DNA of 64,000 bases, from NCBI GenBank assembly GCA_023101885.1, contig JALPQD010000027.1, positions 6,115,021 through 6,179,020 on the forward strand. The letters run 5' to 3'. The stretch comes from Typhlomys cinereus. Lineage: Eukaryota > Chordata > Mammalia > Rodentia > Platacanthomyidae. The position numbers were made by a program, and so were the translations under genes. Shown one piece after another: positions 1 through 10,651 of the stretch; positions within the stretch are counted from its first letter, which is position 1; every line of letters starts with the position of its first letter. The notes under the pieces were generated by a model, which was not told the DNA's origin, did not search any database, and saw nothing but the letters and a program-made list of their open reading frames with translations.

Positions 1-284
1 CCCCACAGCCTCAGAGTGAATCTCAGAAACGTGGAGGAAAGAAGAGTGAAAAATGTGACCAGTGTGATCTACCATTAAAGACAAAGAAGAGGAGAATCAA
101 TCCATATGATCGGAGTCACAGAGTGGCTGCAGGGACTGAGGAGGTGACACGGAAGTTTCTGGGAGTTGCAGAAATTGTTCTGGGGGTAGCTGGTAGGTTT
201 TTCTCACCGGCAGAATTAACTGGATTTGACCTCTAAAATTCAAATATTTATTGTATGTTATTAAGTGTACTTAATGAGAAAACA

Positions 285-450
285 TGCATCGTGGCACATG
301 ATGTAGTCCCAGCATTCAGGGGGGAAGCAGGAGGTTCAGAGCACAAGGTCATCCTTGGCTATGTATGTAGTGGATCTAGGTCAGTCTGGGCTCCAGGAAA
401 CCCTGTCTTATAACCACACCTCTGCAAAAAAAGAAAGAAGAAGGAAAGAA
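285..450 (+). repeat. B1-type SINE, degenerate
   Basis: The order 'gtggcacatgatgtagtccc', then 'agcattcagg', then 'cagtctgggctcca', then 'aaaccctgtctta' followed by an A-rich tail is the B1 (7SL-like) arrangement in the + direction. Confidence 0.6.
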
Positions 451-461
451 TAATGGAAAAC

Positions 462-492
<31 letters not shown>
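462..492. repeat. (GA)n microsatellite
   Basis: A purine run of GA/GAAA units immediately follows the A-rich tail of the B1 copy and was probably seeded by it. Confidence 0.85.
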
Positions 493-1272
493 ATAATTCG
501 GGTTGGGGTGTGGGCACGGGGATTGCATGTGTATATATTGTACACGTGTATGCACATATGTGTGTGTATGTATTGACACATATGCATGTGTGGAGACCAG
601 AGTTCAACCTTGTGTGCTGTTTGTCAGGCAGGTTTTCAGAAATAGAAAAGACCACATCCTACCTTGTACCCTGGGTGGGCAAGATTTGCCTTCCCCAGCT
701 CACAGTCTGTGAGAGACACAGTGGCCCTGTGCCTTCCAGGAGATAAGCTGCCAGAGGCTGACCAAAGTCCCTGAGCTAGCCCTTAATGACAAATATCACA
801 CGTCAGCACAAGAAATCCTCACCCCGTGCAGGTTTGGCAACTGTGCCCTAATTGGTTTTGAATCCTAAAATAGACCTTGTGAAACTTCTACCACCTTCAA
901 GTCCAGGCTGCAAGAACTGGGAAGATGGGTAACATCAAGCTGTGAGGGAGAGTGGGAGGTGGTGGGGCGCCCTGAGCTGGAACTGTGCTGTCTGCTGGTC
1001 CATTCCTCCCTGTAGCATGACTAGGTGCTCCTCCGTCCTAGGAGTCTGGCTGCCTGAGGTTAAGAACACCTCATTTCCATAGAGATGATTCTCTTTCCTC
1101 TCTGATGGGTCCCATTTAGGTACCTAGGTCTGAATGCTTTGGTTTGTTCTCCCAGGGTAGAGGGGGTTAGTCTTGGCACAGACCAGATTTGGAATGTGAA
1201 ACTTTGTATGTGTATGTGTACATTTGTGTTCATGTATATGCATATGCATGTGCATGTGCATGTGCGTGCGTG

Positions 1273-1274
<2 letters not shown>

Positions 1275-1312
<38 letters not shown>

Positions 1313-1314
1313 TG
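1275..1314. repeat. (TG)n microsatellite
   Basis: An almost uninterrupted TG run, preceded by about 70 bases of degenerate TG/CATG repeats, sits at the tail of the reverse-oriented B4-like SINE that follows it. Confidence 0.95.
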
Positions 1315-1545
1315 GCAGAGAACAACCTCTTCTGTCATCCACCTTGTATTTTGAGACCAAGGTCTCATTGATCTGGAGCTTACTGAGTAGACTAGACTGG
1401 CTGACCAATGACCCCCTGGGATCTGCCTGTCTCTGTCTGTCCAGTGCTGGGATTACAAACATGCTTGAACTTTTGAAATTGGGTTCTGGGGAGATCAGAC
1501 TTGAGCCCTCATGCTGCAAGGTGAGTGTTTTACCGGTGAGCTCTC
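1315..1545 (-). repeat. B4-like composite SINE
   Basis: Read on the minus strand, a tRNA-like head (box-B complement near 1497-1515) is followed by a B1-like body containing 'gtgctgggattacaaacatg' on the plus strand. The same architecture recurs many times in this window. Confidence 0.7.
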
Positions 1546-1794
1546 ACTCAACTGGGACTTGAAGCTTTTGCTGCCACTGGGGTCTACCGGGTTCTTGGAA
1601 TTCTATGAGCAGTTTGATTCTCTAAGCTAAGGTGTCGTTCTTCACACTTTGAGACCAATGGAGTTGGAGAATAGAGTCTGTGTGTGATCGGCTTTCAGCA
1701 TACCAGTCACATGCACTGCCTTTGGCACCTGCCACATACAGTCTGGAAGGAGGGGCATTTGGGAGTGAGTTGAGGTGGTTTCTCCTGAGCTGTC

Positions 1795-2130
1795 CTTATT
1801 AGGTAGGGCACTGCACTGTTTGGGCTACTGCAATAGTATACCACAGACTGAAGAACTCACCAGTGATGGACTCTTGTTTCTCAAGTCCAGATGTGGGAAG
1901 GTCAAGGTACTGGCAGGAGGCTTAGCCTCTGGCAAACTGGTCCACAGCTGGCTGTGTCCCTCACATGGGAGGAGCAAAGGAGTTCCCTTCAATCTCTGTA
2001 TCTATCGGAATCCCACACACAAGGGGGGTCCCATCCTCGTGACCACCGTTAGCCAAAGGTTCTGCTTCCTCCCATCATCATTGGTGGATTAAGAGTCAAG
2101 CTACGCATTTTGGATGAACACGGACATCAG
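1795..2130 (-). repeat. Ancient LTR-like fragment (MaLR type, tentative)
   Basis: 'taccacagactga', then 'aagtccagatgtgggaaggtcaagg', 'ctgtgtccctcacatggga' and 'aatcccacacacaagg' occur in the order typical of reverse-oriented mammalian MaLR LTRs, as I remember them. Strongly diverged; the subfamily cannot be assigned by eye. Confidence 0.4.
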
Positions 2131-2309
2131 ATCCCTAGCAGGGTGGACAGGTGGAGCTAGACAGCACTGGAGCTGTGTAGGAACAGCTAGCTGCCTACCG
2201 TCTGGTATTAGGGAGGGGAGAGGCATGTTCGCCCTCAGTCCATGCCTGTGTCTCAGAGTGCGAAGGAGGCCTTAAGAGGTCTGTTCAACCCAGTAGTAGT
2301 TGAATCCTG

Positions 2310-2660
2310 CCCGTCTCCTTGCTGTGACAAAATTCCCGGAAAAAAAAAAAAAAGCAACTTTAGGCAGAAAGGGTTTATTTTAGCACACAGTCTGAGGTTG
2401 CAGTCCATCATGGCCCGGGAAAGGCATGGTGGCAGAAGCATGAGGCAGCTGGTCACGTGGCATCCACAATCAGGAAGCGGAGAGATGACGAATGCTGGTG
2501 CTCAGCTCGCTTTTTATTCAGTCTGGAACCTGGAAAGAGAGAGCAGCAAAGAATCTGTCCGTCTGCATCGTTCAGCCTTGCTCACTTTTTAAGGAGGGTG
2601 GGGTCGCTTCAGTGCCATCAGACTCCTGGGTCTGGTGAGATTTCTCATGATTTTGTTCAC
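2310..2660 (-). repeat. Rodent LTR-like interspersed repeat, copy 1
   Basis: Opens with 'gctgtgacaaaattcc', an A-run, then 'gggtttattttagcacac', 'cagtccatcatggcccgg' and 'gctcagctcgctttttatt'. The copy at 53775-54105 shares the same ordered blocks. The TTTATT blocks would be AATAAA on the minus strand, as in LTR poly(A) signals. Family name not certain. Confidence 0.5.
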
Positions 2661-3185
2661 GTTGAGCCTGAAGCAAGCTGTCTCCTTCTTCCCCGTGCCT
2701 GTCGCTAGGTTAGCAAATTTATTAATAAAGTGCTTAAGGAGAATCGTATTTCTCAGTGGCTGTCTCCTGGCGCATCGGGTTTTCGCTGGCAGTTGCATTT
2801 TAATCCTGGAGAACCCAGAGGCTGTGTCTTGTGCGGGAGCTCATGGCAGGTCTCTGGGTGGAGGGCTGGGTGTCAGGAGATGGCGGCTCTGGCTTAGCAC
2901 ATGTGACTCACCCATTTGCTTGCAAAACTAAGGTAACGAACAGGAAGTGTGAAGATCACACCAACAGCTGACTCTATTTTTAGATGCCATTTTTTCTCCC
3001 ACCTTGAAAGTTCTCTTTGAAATCTTAATTGTGTGCAAGAAGGAAATACAGGGTTTGTGTAGCTTTGAACATTGTTGACCCTGTGATGGCTAATTTATTT
3101 GGCTCATCTTGAAGGAGTTTCTTGGGCAATGTGTTTTAAAAGTCTCAATTAACTGTGTTGGTGTTGTGAATTGTCTGTGGGAATT

Positions 3186-3188
<3 letters not shown>

Positions 3189-3231
<43 letters not shown>
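3189..3231. repeat. (AC)n microsatellite
   Basis: About 21 perfect AC units in the TMEM163 intron, roughly 300 bases upstream of the first exon in the window. Confidence 0.97.
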
Positions 3232-3527
3232 AATCATTCCTTAACATCAGGACCAATTCGCTATTGGCTAATGATGGCAACTCACGGGAACAGAATAGCA
3301 AGAAGAAAAATCCACAGGGGGGAAAATACGTAATAACGTTGTCAGTAAGTGTAACTCTGCCATCTTTTGGATTATCTTTTTAAATTCCTCTCATACTGGT
3401 GAAGCAGGCCTGCCCCACCTGGTGGCAGCACACCTCACCACCTGCTTAGCATAAAGCGGGTCCACTAGGCAGGTGGACGTGTCCAGGAAGGAAGTGACAA
3501 GCTGTGATCTGGAAATTTCTTTTCCAG

Positions 3528-3639
3528 GATGATTTCCTGTTCAGCGTCTCCATTCTGAGTGGGATCCTTTGCAGCATCCTGGCCGTGCTGAAGTTTATGC
3601 TGGGGAAGGTTCTGACCAGCAGGGCGCTCATAACGGACG
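3528..3639 (+). CDS. TMEM163: TMEM163 internal coding exon (third from last)
   Basis: TMEM163 (also SV31 or ZNT11) is a six-span membrane protein of synaptic vesicles and endolysosomes, related to cation-diffusion-facilitator zinc exporters. This 112-nt exon begins after TTTCCAG and ends before GTGAGT. It encodes 37 residues plus one base, opening DDFLFSVSILSG, with a hydrophobic membrane segment, then KVLTSRALITD. From memory this matches human TMEM163 after about residue 180 essentially residue for residue. The Asp in ALITD begins the second polar transmembrane face, which resembles the metal-site helix of CDF proteins; that functional reading is inference. The split final codon (G|GG) joins the exon at 8387 in frame. 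Upstream exons are outside the window. Confidence 0.96.
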
Positions 3640-4139
3640 GTGAGTAAGCCGTCTCCCCTCTGGGATGTGTCAGCTATTCACCTCACCAGAGAGCTCCGCT
3701 GTTGACCCTCCAGCCTTCCTCGGCCCTCCTCCCCAAGTTATTGAATGCTCCTCCAGGCTCCACACCGGGAGGTGTTCTTCAACTTGAGAGTTTAATAGAC
3801 TCTTTGTGGATCCTGATCCACCCTGATCTGTTCACTGAGGCTCAGACTTCTCAGTCCCCTCAGCCTTGACCCACATAGGCTTCCCAGAGTTGGGGTTTTC
3901 TATTATTCTTTCTTCTCTCCTCCCTTCCTTCCTTCTCCCTCCCCCCTTCCTTTCTCCTCCTCCCTTTTCTGCTGTGTGTTCCCATATGTGTGTAAAAGTG
4001 TGTGCATGCATGCTTGTGGAAGACATCCTTGGCCATTGTTCCTCTGCATAATGTTGCCTTGTTTTCTGAGACTTTCCTATTCAGATAGATTGACAGGTCA
4101 GTGAGGCCCAGAGACCCTCCTCTCTCTGCCCACCTAATG

Positions 4140-4258
4140 TTGGGGTCACATACACTACCACGGCTCACAACTTTTTACATATGTTCTGGGGTTTGAACTC
4201 AGGTCCTCCTGTGTGCACAGCAAGCGCTTCACAGACTGAACCATTTCCCAGCCCCGAG
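4140..4258 (-). repeat. B4-like SINE fragment
   Basis: Only the head half remains: 'ttctggggtttgaactcagg' and 'acagactgaaccatttccca' are the box-B and box-A complements of the tRNA-like head. Confidence 0.6.
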
Positions 4259-4564
4259 TCACACAGGTTATATGTGCACTGTCGCCATGTGTTCCCAGCC
4301 TAAAGGCCAGAGCAGCTAGGAAGGTGCTCTGTGTCCTTGTGTAGGCGATTGGGATGGCAGGGGGCAGGATGTGGGAACTGAGAGAATAGACTCTTCAGCC
4401 CCAAGCTACCAGTGGCTGCCCTCTGAGCATAGGAGAGTCCCTGGCTACTTTACCTTTATACATTTGTGAGTATGTGTAGAGCTGCCGTGGTCAGGGATAA
4501 AACAGTGAGAGGTCAAAGGGTAAAAGCCCGGGGTAGTCTTCACAAAACAGATCAGAAATAATAG

Positions 4565-4692
4565 GATTGTTTGACTTTTGAGATGTGTGTCGGGGCGTCT
4601 CACTGTGTAGCCCAAACTGGCCCAGAACTTTCCATCACTCCGCCTGCAGCCTCTCTTGTGTGTGTGCTACCACACCTGAATTTTTTTTTTTT
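4565..4692 (-). repeat. B1 SINE, reverse
   Basis: Contains 'tctcactgtgtagcccaaac', 'actccgcctgcagcctc' and 'gtgctaccacacctgaa', the reverse B1 order, followed by a T-run. Confidence 0.6.
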
Positions 4693-4699
4693 AATTAAG

Positions 4700-4905
4700 G
4701 AAAGAAATTGGGTGTGGGTTGTAGCTGGGTTGGTGGAACGCTTGCCTACCACACACAAAGGCTGTGGGTCCAGCTCTGCATAAACCCAGCACTCAGGAAA
4801 TGGAAGCTGGAGGATCAGGAATTCACAGTCATCCTTGGCGGTGTGCTCAGCCCCAGGCCAGTCTGGGCTACGTGTGATTCTGCCTTGAAAAACCAAAACA
4901 AAACG
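4700..4905 (+). repeat. B4-like SINE
   Basis: Box-A-like 'tagctgggttggtgga' is followed by a B1-like body ('cccagcactcaggaaatg', 'ccagtctgggctacgtgtga') and an A-rich end 'aaaaaccaaaacaaaac'. Confidence 0.65.
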
Positions 4906-5474
4906 GCATATTAAAATGCTCGTGGGTATACAGTGAGCACCACGACCAGCCAGTGGACACATCTGGTGGCCACCCTGAGGGGGGTCTCCTTTCTTTCCTG
5001 GGCGCAGCTGGCAGGAGGAGACCCCACCGACAGGAGGGACCTTTGAGACTGTTCTCCTGGTCTCTTCAGACTCCAAAACACCCAGGGTCTGTGAGATTCT
5101 TTTTCAAGCTTTTGAAAACCCTTCTTAGCATACCCTGATTCAAATTAATGAGGTTAATTACATAGATTCTGATCTAGTTATTAAAGCCAGGCTTCCAGGA
5201 CCTCAGATGAACACGGCTCCAGCTGTCTTGTATTGTCAAAACAATCACAGAACTTATTATTGAAACAGTTTTGAGGTTGTTAGTAAGGACATAGGTGAGT
5301 GACTGTCAGAGCCTGGCGTTAAGGGTTGGGAGCGGGCGCTGACTTCCAGAACTTTCTGCTGGGTGACTATAGCTGGGGAGACCCTCGGATTCTGAGGGAG
5401 GGCACAGGTGGCAAAATGCCTCCTGTGTATGGCAATGTGTCTGCATGTTGCTGATAAATTCACAACCAAACAAC

Positions 5475-5770
5475 TTAGGTGAATAAGGAACTTTATTTTT
5501 GTTCGTGATTCTTAGTTACGGTTCTTAGTCCAGCTTGGCAGGAGCTCTTACCAACAACACTAGGTGAATTAGCCATACCATATTCACAAGAATTGCTGAG
5601 AGAGGGGCAAACATCACTTGCCAGACAGCAAGACCGCCAAAGTATGCTGAAGTACTGGGCCAGTTCCCTTCGTCTTATCCACCTGCCCAGGGAAGGGCTC
5701 CACATACCACGCACTGGGTCTTCCCACATCAGGCTTGCTTAGGACTCAGCCTTCAATTGTCAGGTTGATA
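5475..5770 (-). repeat. Rodent LTR-like interspersed repeat, copy 2
   Basis: Blocks 'ggaactttatttttgttc', 'agtccagcttggcaggag', 'cacttgccagacagcaag', 'ctgggtcttccca' and 'caattgtcaggttgata' follow the same order as the copies near 24 kb and 28 kb, with internal losses. Confidence 0.55.
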
Positions 5771-5774
5771 GTTG

Positions 5775-5925
5775 CATAAGATGAAGACCCGAGTTCAGTC
5801 TCCCAGAATCATGTAAGGAGTCTGACATGGAGTCCCAGTGTTGGGCAGGCAGAGACAGGTGGATCCCTGGGTTTTGTGGATGGCTTCCTGGGTAATGCAC
5901 ATGAGTGTGTCCTCTGGCTTCCCCA
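5775..5925 (+). repeat. B4-like SINE, 3' part
   Basis: 'cccagtgttgggcaggcaga', 'caggtggatccctgggttt' and 'tcctctggcttcccc' are the B1-like body and tail, leading directly into the CG/CA tract. Confidence 0.6.
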
Positions 5926-5929
5926 TGCA

Positions 5930-5935
5930 CGCGCG

Positions 5936-5979
<44 letters not shown>
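5930..5979. repeat. Compound (CG)n(CA)n microsatellite
   Basis: About seven CG dinucleotides run directly into about 18 CA units with no break in purine/pyrimidine alternation. Confidence 0.95.
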
Positions 5980-5982
<3 letters not shown>

Positions 5983-6199
5983 CTAGGGGAACTGGGGCAA
6001 GTGTCAGGGCAGACTGGAATCAGTTCCTGGCCCCCGTGTTTTTGTGCATTCTAGCACATTCATGCAGTCTGTGATCCCCAAAGGAGTCAGGGCCTGTCAT
6101 CCCTGAAAATAAAGCCAAGAAGAGGCCAACCATCATGACAGCCCCAGGCCTGGCTGTCTGTACTGCTGCTGCAGATTGGCAGGTCCATGGGATTGCGTC

Positions 6200-6211
6200 G
6201 CCATCTAGTGG
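6200..6211 (-). promoter_or_regulatory. Candidate CTCF core site
   Basis: GCCATCTAGTGG matches the reverse complement of the CTCF core CCASYAGRKGGC at all 12 positions. It lies in non-repeat intron sequence of TMEM163. Sequence match only; occupancy is unknown. Confidence 0.5.
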
Positions 6212-7255
6212 CCAGCTGGGGAACCACCTCCCACTCCCATCAATGCTCGTATTTTCTGAGGACCTCTAGATCCAGGTGAGCTGTGGCTCCCTATGTCTAG
6301 ATACAAGTGAGGTCAGACTCGCCCCACACCTTCCCTTTCCCCTCAGCTCCATTTGGCAGTCCATTCATCCTTGAAATGTCCCCAGAGCCCTGATCTGGGG
6401 CATGGGAGACAGTTAAGGCTTCTAGTAAGAGAGAGAGAGAGAGATGGTGAAATGAATGAATAAATAATAAAACAGCCCATAAGGGAAAGAAGAACCATAG
6501 GGAAAATGAAGCCCCAGGGAGGAGGAGAAGGAGAAGGAGGAGGAAGGGGGAAGGGTTCTGTTTTGTGGCTGGCACAGCTGGCTGAGAGATAAGTGGAAGG
6601 ACTGGCTGTGTCAGCACGAAGAGTTAGGGTAACAGTTGAAGAAATAGCAAGTAACTTTTTCTTAGGGTTCGGGCCACTATCTTCTTCTTTTTTATTTCTG
6701 CTCATACAAACTTAATAAGTGCCCCAGTCCCTCCCTCCCTCCATCCCTTCCTGGACCCCCTTGCTCCCTCCCCGCTTTTCCCCTTCCTCCCCCTCCCATC
6801 TCCCAGCCCCCCCCCCTCCATCCCTGTAGCATCCTTTAATGTGTATGTCAAACTTTCCTCTGGGTCGCACCTGGCCACTAACTTCTTAAGGAAGATTTCC
6901 AGGTCTCTGACTGCTGTGGGAGATGGAGCTCTGCAGGGGGCAAGGCTGGCTCCTGTCAGTGGGATGACAAGGGCTCTGCACTGGGAGGATGGCGGCATCC
7001 TCACAGACAGAGCTGGAGGCCAGGGGTGGTGCTTAGAGGAGTCTGGGGCCAAGGGGGAAGAGCATGAATCTCCATGATGCCAGGAAGGGTGTTGCAGAGT
7101 AAGGGGGATGAAGGGACAGAGAGTTAGTGAAGAGCCCTGGTGCTTGGGGCCAGAGAAAAGGGTAAGGGGAATGATGGGAAGTGAGCCCCACCAGGGCCAG
7201 AGGCCTGAGAAGACACTGCTGTAGAACTGGGGACTGGTGCTGCCAAGGAAGACGA

Positions 7256-7568
7256 CTTCTTCCTCCTCCTCCTCCTCTTCTTCCTCCTCCTCTTCCTGCT
7301 CCTTCTCCTTCTCCTCCTTCTCTTCTTCCTCCTCCTCCTTCTCTTCTTCCTCCTCCTCCTCCTTTTCTTCCTCCTCCTCTTTTTCTTCCTCTTTTTCCTC
7401 CTCCTCCTTTTCCTCTTCCTCCTCCTCCTCCTCTTCTTCCTCCTCCTCCTCCTCTTCTTCCTCCTCCTCCTTCTCTTCTTCCTCCTCCTTCTTCTCTTCT
7501 TCCTCCTCCTCTTCTTCCTCCTCCTTTTCCTGCTCCTCCTCCTCCTCTTCTTCTTCCTCCCTCCCCCA
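7256..7568. repeat. Long homopyrimidine (CTT/CCT)n tract
   Basis: About 312 bases of only C and T on the + strand except for two G at 7298 and 7532, leaving an uninterrupted run of 233 bases. Units are mixed TCC/TCT/TTC. It abuts the 3' (tail) end of the reverse-oriented SINE at 7569-7758, so it looks like an expanded purine-rich SINE tail. Long Glu/Arg/Gly- or Ser/Pro-rich open frames across it are artefacts. Confidence 0.97.
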
Positions 7569-7758
7569 TCTTCTTGTTTGAAACCCGACTGATCTCGAAC
7601 TCACTACATAGCAGAGGTTGACCTCTTACCTCCACTTCACAAGAGCTAGGATTACAGATGTGCACCTTGCACCTCAATTTTTTGCATAGGTTCTGGAGAT
7701 TGAACTCAGGTCCTTGGGTTTGCAAGGCAAGCACTTTACTGAGGCACCTCCCCAGCCC
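7569..7758 (-). repeat. B4-like SINE
   Basis: 'tgtttgaaacccgactgatc', 'gagctaggattacagatgtg', 'gagattgaactcaggtcctt' and 'actgaggcacctccccagcc' give the complete reverse B1-plus-tRNA-head order. Confidence 0.75.
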
Positions 7759-8386
7759 CACACCTTCTGCTTAGTTGTATTTTGTCTTGGTGAAGCATCT
7801 CCCCTCAAGGCCTGAGAAGTTCAGCATACATTTCACTCACACAGCTCAGAGTTTAGCCAGCAGCTATACAGCATACTCAAGACATTATCAAAATATGGAT
7901 GATAGCTTAGGGCCAAGTACTATGGATTCAATAAGACGCCAACCCTCCCTCGTCTTTCCCCACTCATAGCTTACATGCTTAGTGAGTGTGGGGCATCCGT
8001 GATGAGCCAGACACGAGAGGATGGGCTTGGGAAAGCAAGCAGGCCAGGGCACTGCTGCTGGCAATGCCAATGGAGCCTCTGGTGGGAAACGAAAACAACA
8101 ATCATCCCAACATTTACTCTTATGGATACTGCGAAGCTGAGCTTCTGCTTTTCCCTCATTGCTGCCTCTCTCCGTAGCGCAGGGGAGGGGGCGTGCATGC
8201 CAAGACTGTCGGGGACTGTGCTTCTCCTGAGCTGCTGTCTGGACAGCCTCTGCATTGCAGGCTAATGGGAGTGTGTAAGCCAGGCAAGTGTATGTGTGCA
8301 GAAGCAAGTGTGAACATGCTCTGTGCTGTCAGGTAGCCGGCGCGGTGCCGCTCCCGCCACACTGTGCTGTTTTTCTTTCTCTGCAG

Positions 8387-8528
8387 GGTTCAACTCCCTG
8401 GTGGGTGGTGTGATGGGCTTCTCCATCCTCCTGAGCGCAGAGGTGTTCAGGCACAACGCGGCGGTCTGGTACCTCGACGGCAGCATCGGAGTCCTAATCG
8501 GCCTCACCATCTTTGCCTACGGGGTCAA
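8387..8528 (+). CDS. TMEM163: TMEM163 penultimate coding exon
   Basis: This 142-nt exon follows TTTCTTTCTCTGCAG and is followed by the donor GTATGT. It encodes the last two membrane spans, beginning GFNSLVGGVMGFSILLSAEV and continuing through the polar loop RHNAAVWYLDG to SIGVLIGLTIFAYGV. In human TMEM163 as I remember it the loop reads KHDSAVWYLD, so the loop carries a few conservative changes while the spans are invariant. TDGFNSLVGG, created across the splice junction, is the polar motif of the fifth span and sits where CDF transporters place metal-site residues (inference). The last two bases AA pair with G at 10652 to restore Lys. Confidence 0.97.
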
Positions 8529-9254
8529 GTATGTGCCTGCCTTCCGGTCTGCTTTCTCAGCGACCAGGGGGTTCAGGGGTTCCCTTTCCCACTCACTCCT
8601 CTAGACAGCCAGTGACAGCAGAGTCCCTGGGGGGATGTGAAGAGTCTATCCACACCAAACTAATCACCCAGGACAGCCAAAGGTAACGATGCCAATCAAG
8701 TCCAGCAATGCCAATCAAGTCGAGCATTTGCTAGCTTGTTGGGGAGCATGGGTGATCCCCACGCAGCCTCATCACCGAAGAGTCTCACGCCAGTGGAGAT
8801 GGCTACTTCCCCATAGCTGCATAGATGGGGTTCCCATCAGTTAGCTTTCTGCCCACTGTGTACCCCAGCACCTCCTGAGACTGCTTGCGACTAGGTCAGG
8901 GTTAAACTCAGCTGTCAGTGAGGCTTAGGAGGGCGTGGCTGAGCTCAGGCGATGGTCCCATCTCAAGGGTCTCTTGCTCCTGGCCACATCTGTCTTGATG
9001 AAGATGGTAAAGGCTGGCTGTGCTCAGAGGACAGTGTTGCCCGACTCGGACCCCCCATCAAGCCTTTATTGTGGGTGACACTTCTCGCAGCCAGGGTGGC
9101 CAGGACTCTAGAAGGGATGGAGGCTTTTAGACTCCAAAAGCTCCTTTGATTTTATTCTGTCTTTTACTCCACAGAATGTCCCTCCCTTTAGTAGTTTACG
9201 GTGTAGCACTGTTTGCCTTCCTTCCTTTCTCTATAAAAATGACCTTTATAGAAT

Positions 9255-9375
9255 TATTACTTTTTTTAAAGATAGGGTCTCATATAACCTAGACTGGCTT
9301 CAAACTCACTATATACCAAGGGGGACCCTGAGCTTCTGATCCTGCTGCCATCACACTCCCCAGGGTCTTTGTGCT
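9255..9375 (-). repeat. B1 SINE, reverse, diverged
   Basis: A T-run, 'agggtctcatataacctaga', 'ctggcttcaaactcactata' and 'gagcttctgatcctgctgcc' follow reverse B1 order. Confidence 0.6.
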
Positions 9376-9889
9376 GTTCTAGGCTAGCACCATCTGAAGT
9401 TCTGCCCACCACCCTCTGCCCATGGGTGCTGAGTTGAGGACACCCAGCCAAGTGTGGCCCTAACCTTAGTGAATGCTTTGTGGAAGGGGTTAGTTCCATG
9501 CAAAGGGTGAGAGGAGCCATCCCTGGACTGGCCCATGGCGCTTACCCGGCTTTAGGCTGCAGCTGACCTCTGAGAGACCCATCTCTGCAGGGTGCTGTGC
9601 TTGTACCTGCTAAGTGCTTGCTGTCTCTCACTAGCTGTTAAATTCAAACCCAGAGGCAGTGGCAAGTGTTGGCAGGAACTGGGCTGCTGTTTGTAAAAAG
9701 ACCTTGGTGTCCTCTGCCACATCTGCCTCCTGACTTTTTATGTCAGTTCTGGGGATCCAAACCCGGGTCCTTCACCACTCAGGGCTTTGCTCTTTGGCAT
9801 GTCCTCCCGAGGAATGCAGACAGACCGGCACGACAAAATGTCTACACAGATACTTATGGCGCTGTTGTCATAGTAACATAATCAGAAAC

Positions 9890-10170
9890 CATCTGTGATA
9901 AATGGATAAAGGTGGTAAATCTGTAGAATGAAGCACTATTCAGCCATCAAAATGAACGAAGCAAGCTTCTAACAGCATGGCAAGCAACAGTAGCCAGATA
10001 TACAAGAATATAGAATCTCGTGAACTTTCCAGAATAGGGAAATCCACAGAGACAAAAAGTAGATCATCGGTTGCTTGGTAGGAGTGACCCAGGGTTTCCT
10101 CAGAGGCTAGTGTTCTGGAAATGACAGAGCAGATGGCCACAGAGGTCCATGAGGAAATCCCTGAATTGAT
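9890..10170. repeat. Possible old L1 fragment
   Basis: 'gaatgaagcactattcagccatcaaaatgaa' (9926-9956) resembles the 'tattcagccat' region familiar from mammalian L1-derived sequence. Too short and diverged to be sure. Confidence 0.3.
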
Positions 10171-10267
10171 GTTTCTAGAGGGATGCCCGAACAGGACGTG
10201 GACAGAAGCCGTCCCAGCTGGCAAAGCTTGGACCTGCGTTTGATTCCTAGAATTCACGTTAGAAGAA

Positions 10268-10395
10268 AACTATGTGTGTGGGGCATGTGTTGATAATACC
10301 AGTACTGGGGAGGTTGGAGATACCAAGGGATCCTGGAGCCTCACCGGTCAGTCAGCTTGGCCTACTTGATGCCTCAAAACTGAGATGCCTGATGA
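10268..10395 (+). repeat. B4/B1-like SINE fragment
   Basis: 'taccagtactggggaggttg', 'gatcctggagcctcaccggt' and 'cagcttggcctacttgatgc' match the B1-like body of the B4-like elements. Confidence 0.5.
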
Positions 10396-10651
10396 CTGAC
10401 AGCCAAGGGTACTAATTTATCATATGCGCATGGATGCGCATGTACACACATATATACACATGCATACAGACACCACTTACATATACACACAAACGCACAC
10501 AGACGTGTACAGACATACGCACACACGCGAATAAGCACACACATACACATAGACACCCCACACATATACATGCATGTGTGTGCACACACACATGCCTTGG
10601 GGCTGCAGAACGTCTGGTACTTCGGTGACATGTCTGTTGTTCCTCCTGCAG

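Larger units (their letters stand above)
1..3527 (+). other. TMEM163: TMEM163 intron (partial), left edge of window
   Basis: No TMEM163 exon was found here; the first recognisable one starts at 3528 after a pyrimidine-rich stretch and TTTCCAG. The stretch holds a B1 SINE, a GA tract, a B4-like SINE with a (TG)n tract, two LTR-like fragments and a (CA)n tract. About 2700-3180 shows no repeat I recognise. The conserved TMEM163 segment that should precede the 3528 exon is not visible, so the upstream exon lies left of the window. Confidence 0.75.
3640..8386 (+). other. TMEM163: TMEM163 intron
   Basis: A 4.7 kb intron with GTGAGT donor and TTTCTTTCTCTGCAG acceptor. It contains a pyrimidine-rich patch (3900-3970), SINE pieces at 4140-4905, an LTR-like repeat, a CG/CA tract, a purine-rich patch (6515-6550), a 310-bp homopyrimidine tract and the SINE adjoining it. 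Regions 4910-5250, 6000-6500 and 7760-8380 show no repeat or exon I recognise, apart from a CTCF-like site at 6200. Confidence 0.85.
8529..10651 (+). other. TMEM163: TMEM163 last intron
   Basis: 2.1 kb with donor GTATGT and acceptor TCCTCCTGCAG. Contains a reverse B1 (9255-9370), an old fragment around 9880-10170, a B4-like SINE (10268-10395) and a degenerate CA/TG-rich stretch (10435-10595). Two copies of 'tgccaatcaagtc' sit 18 bases apart at 8690-8722. About 8730-9200 and 9380-9880 hold nothing I recognise. Confidence 0.85.

Noticed and set aside
1..3527. An upstream TMEM163 exon
   Set aside because: The expected conserved segment ending Leu-Pro-Glu-Val before DDFLF is not present; the left edge is repeats and unique intron.
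4600..5076. 158-residue minus-strand frame
   Set aside because: Mostly antisense through two SINEs; no homology recognised.
6702..7604. 300-residue open frame, almost all Glu/Lys, on the minus strand, and Ser- or Pro-rich frames on the other strand and frames
   Set aside because: It is a translation of the homopyrimidine tract at 7256-7568 in an intron. Any frame of such DNA stays open because no stop codon can form from GAA/GGA units.
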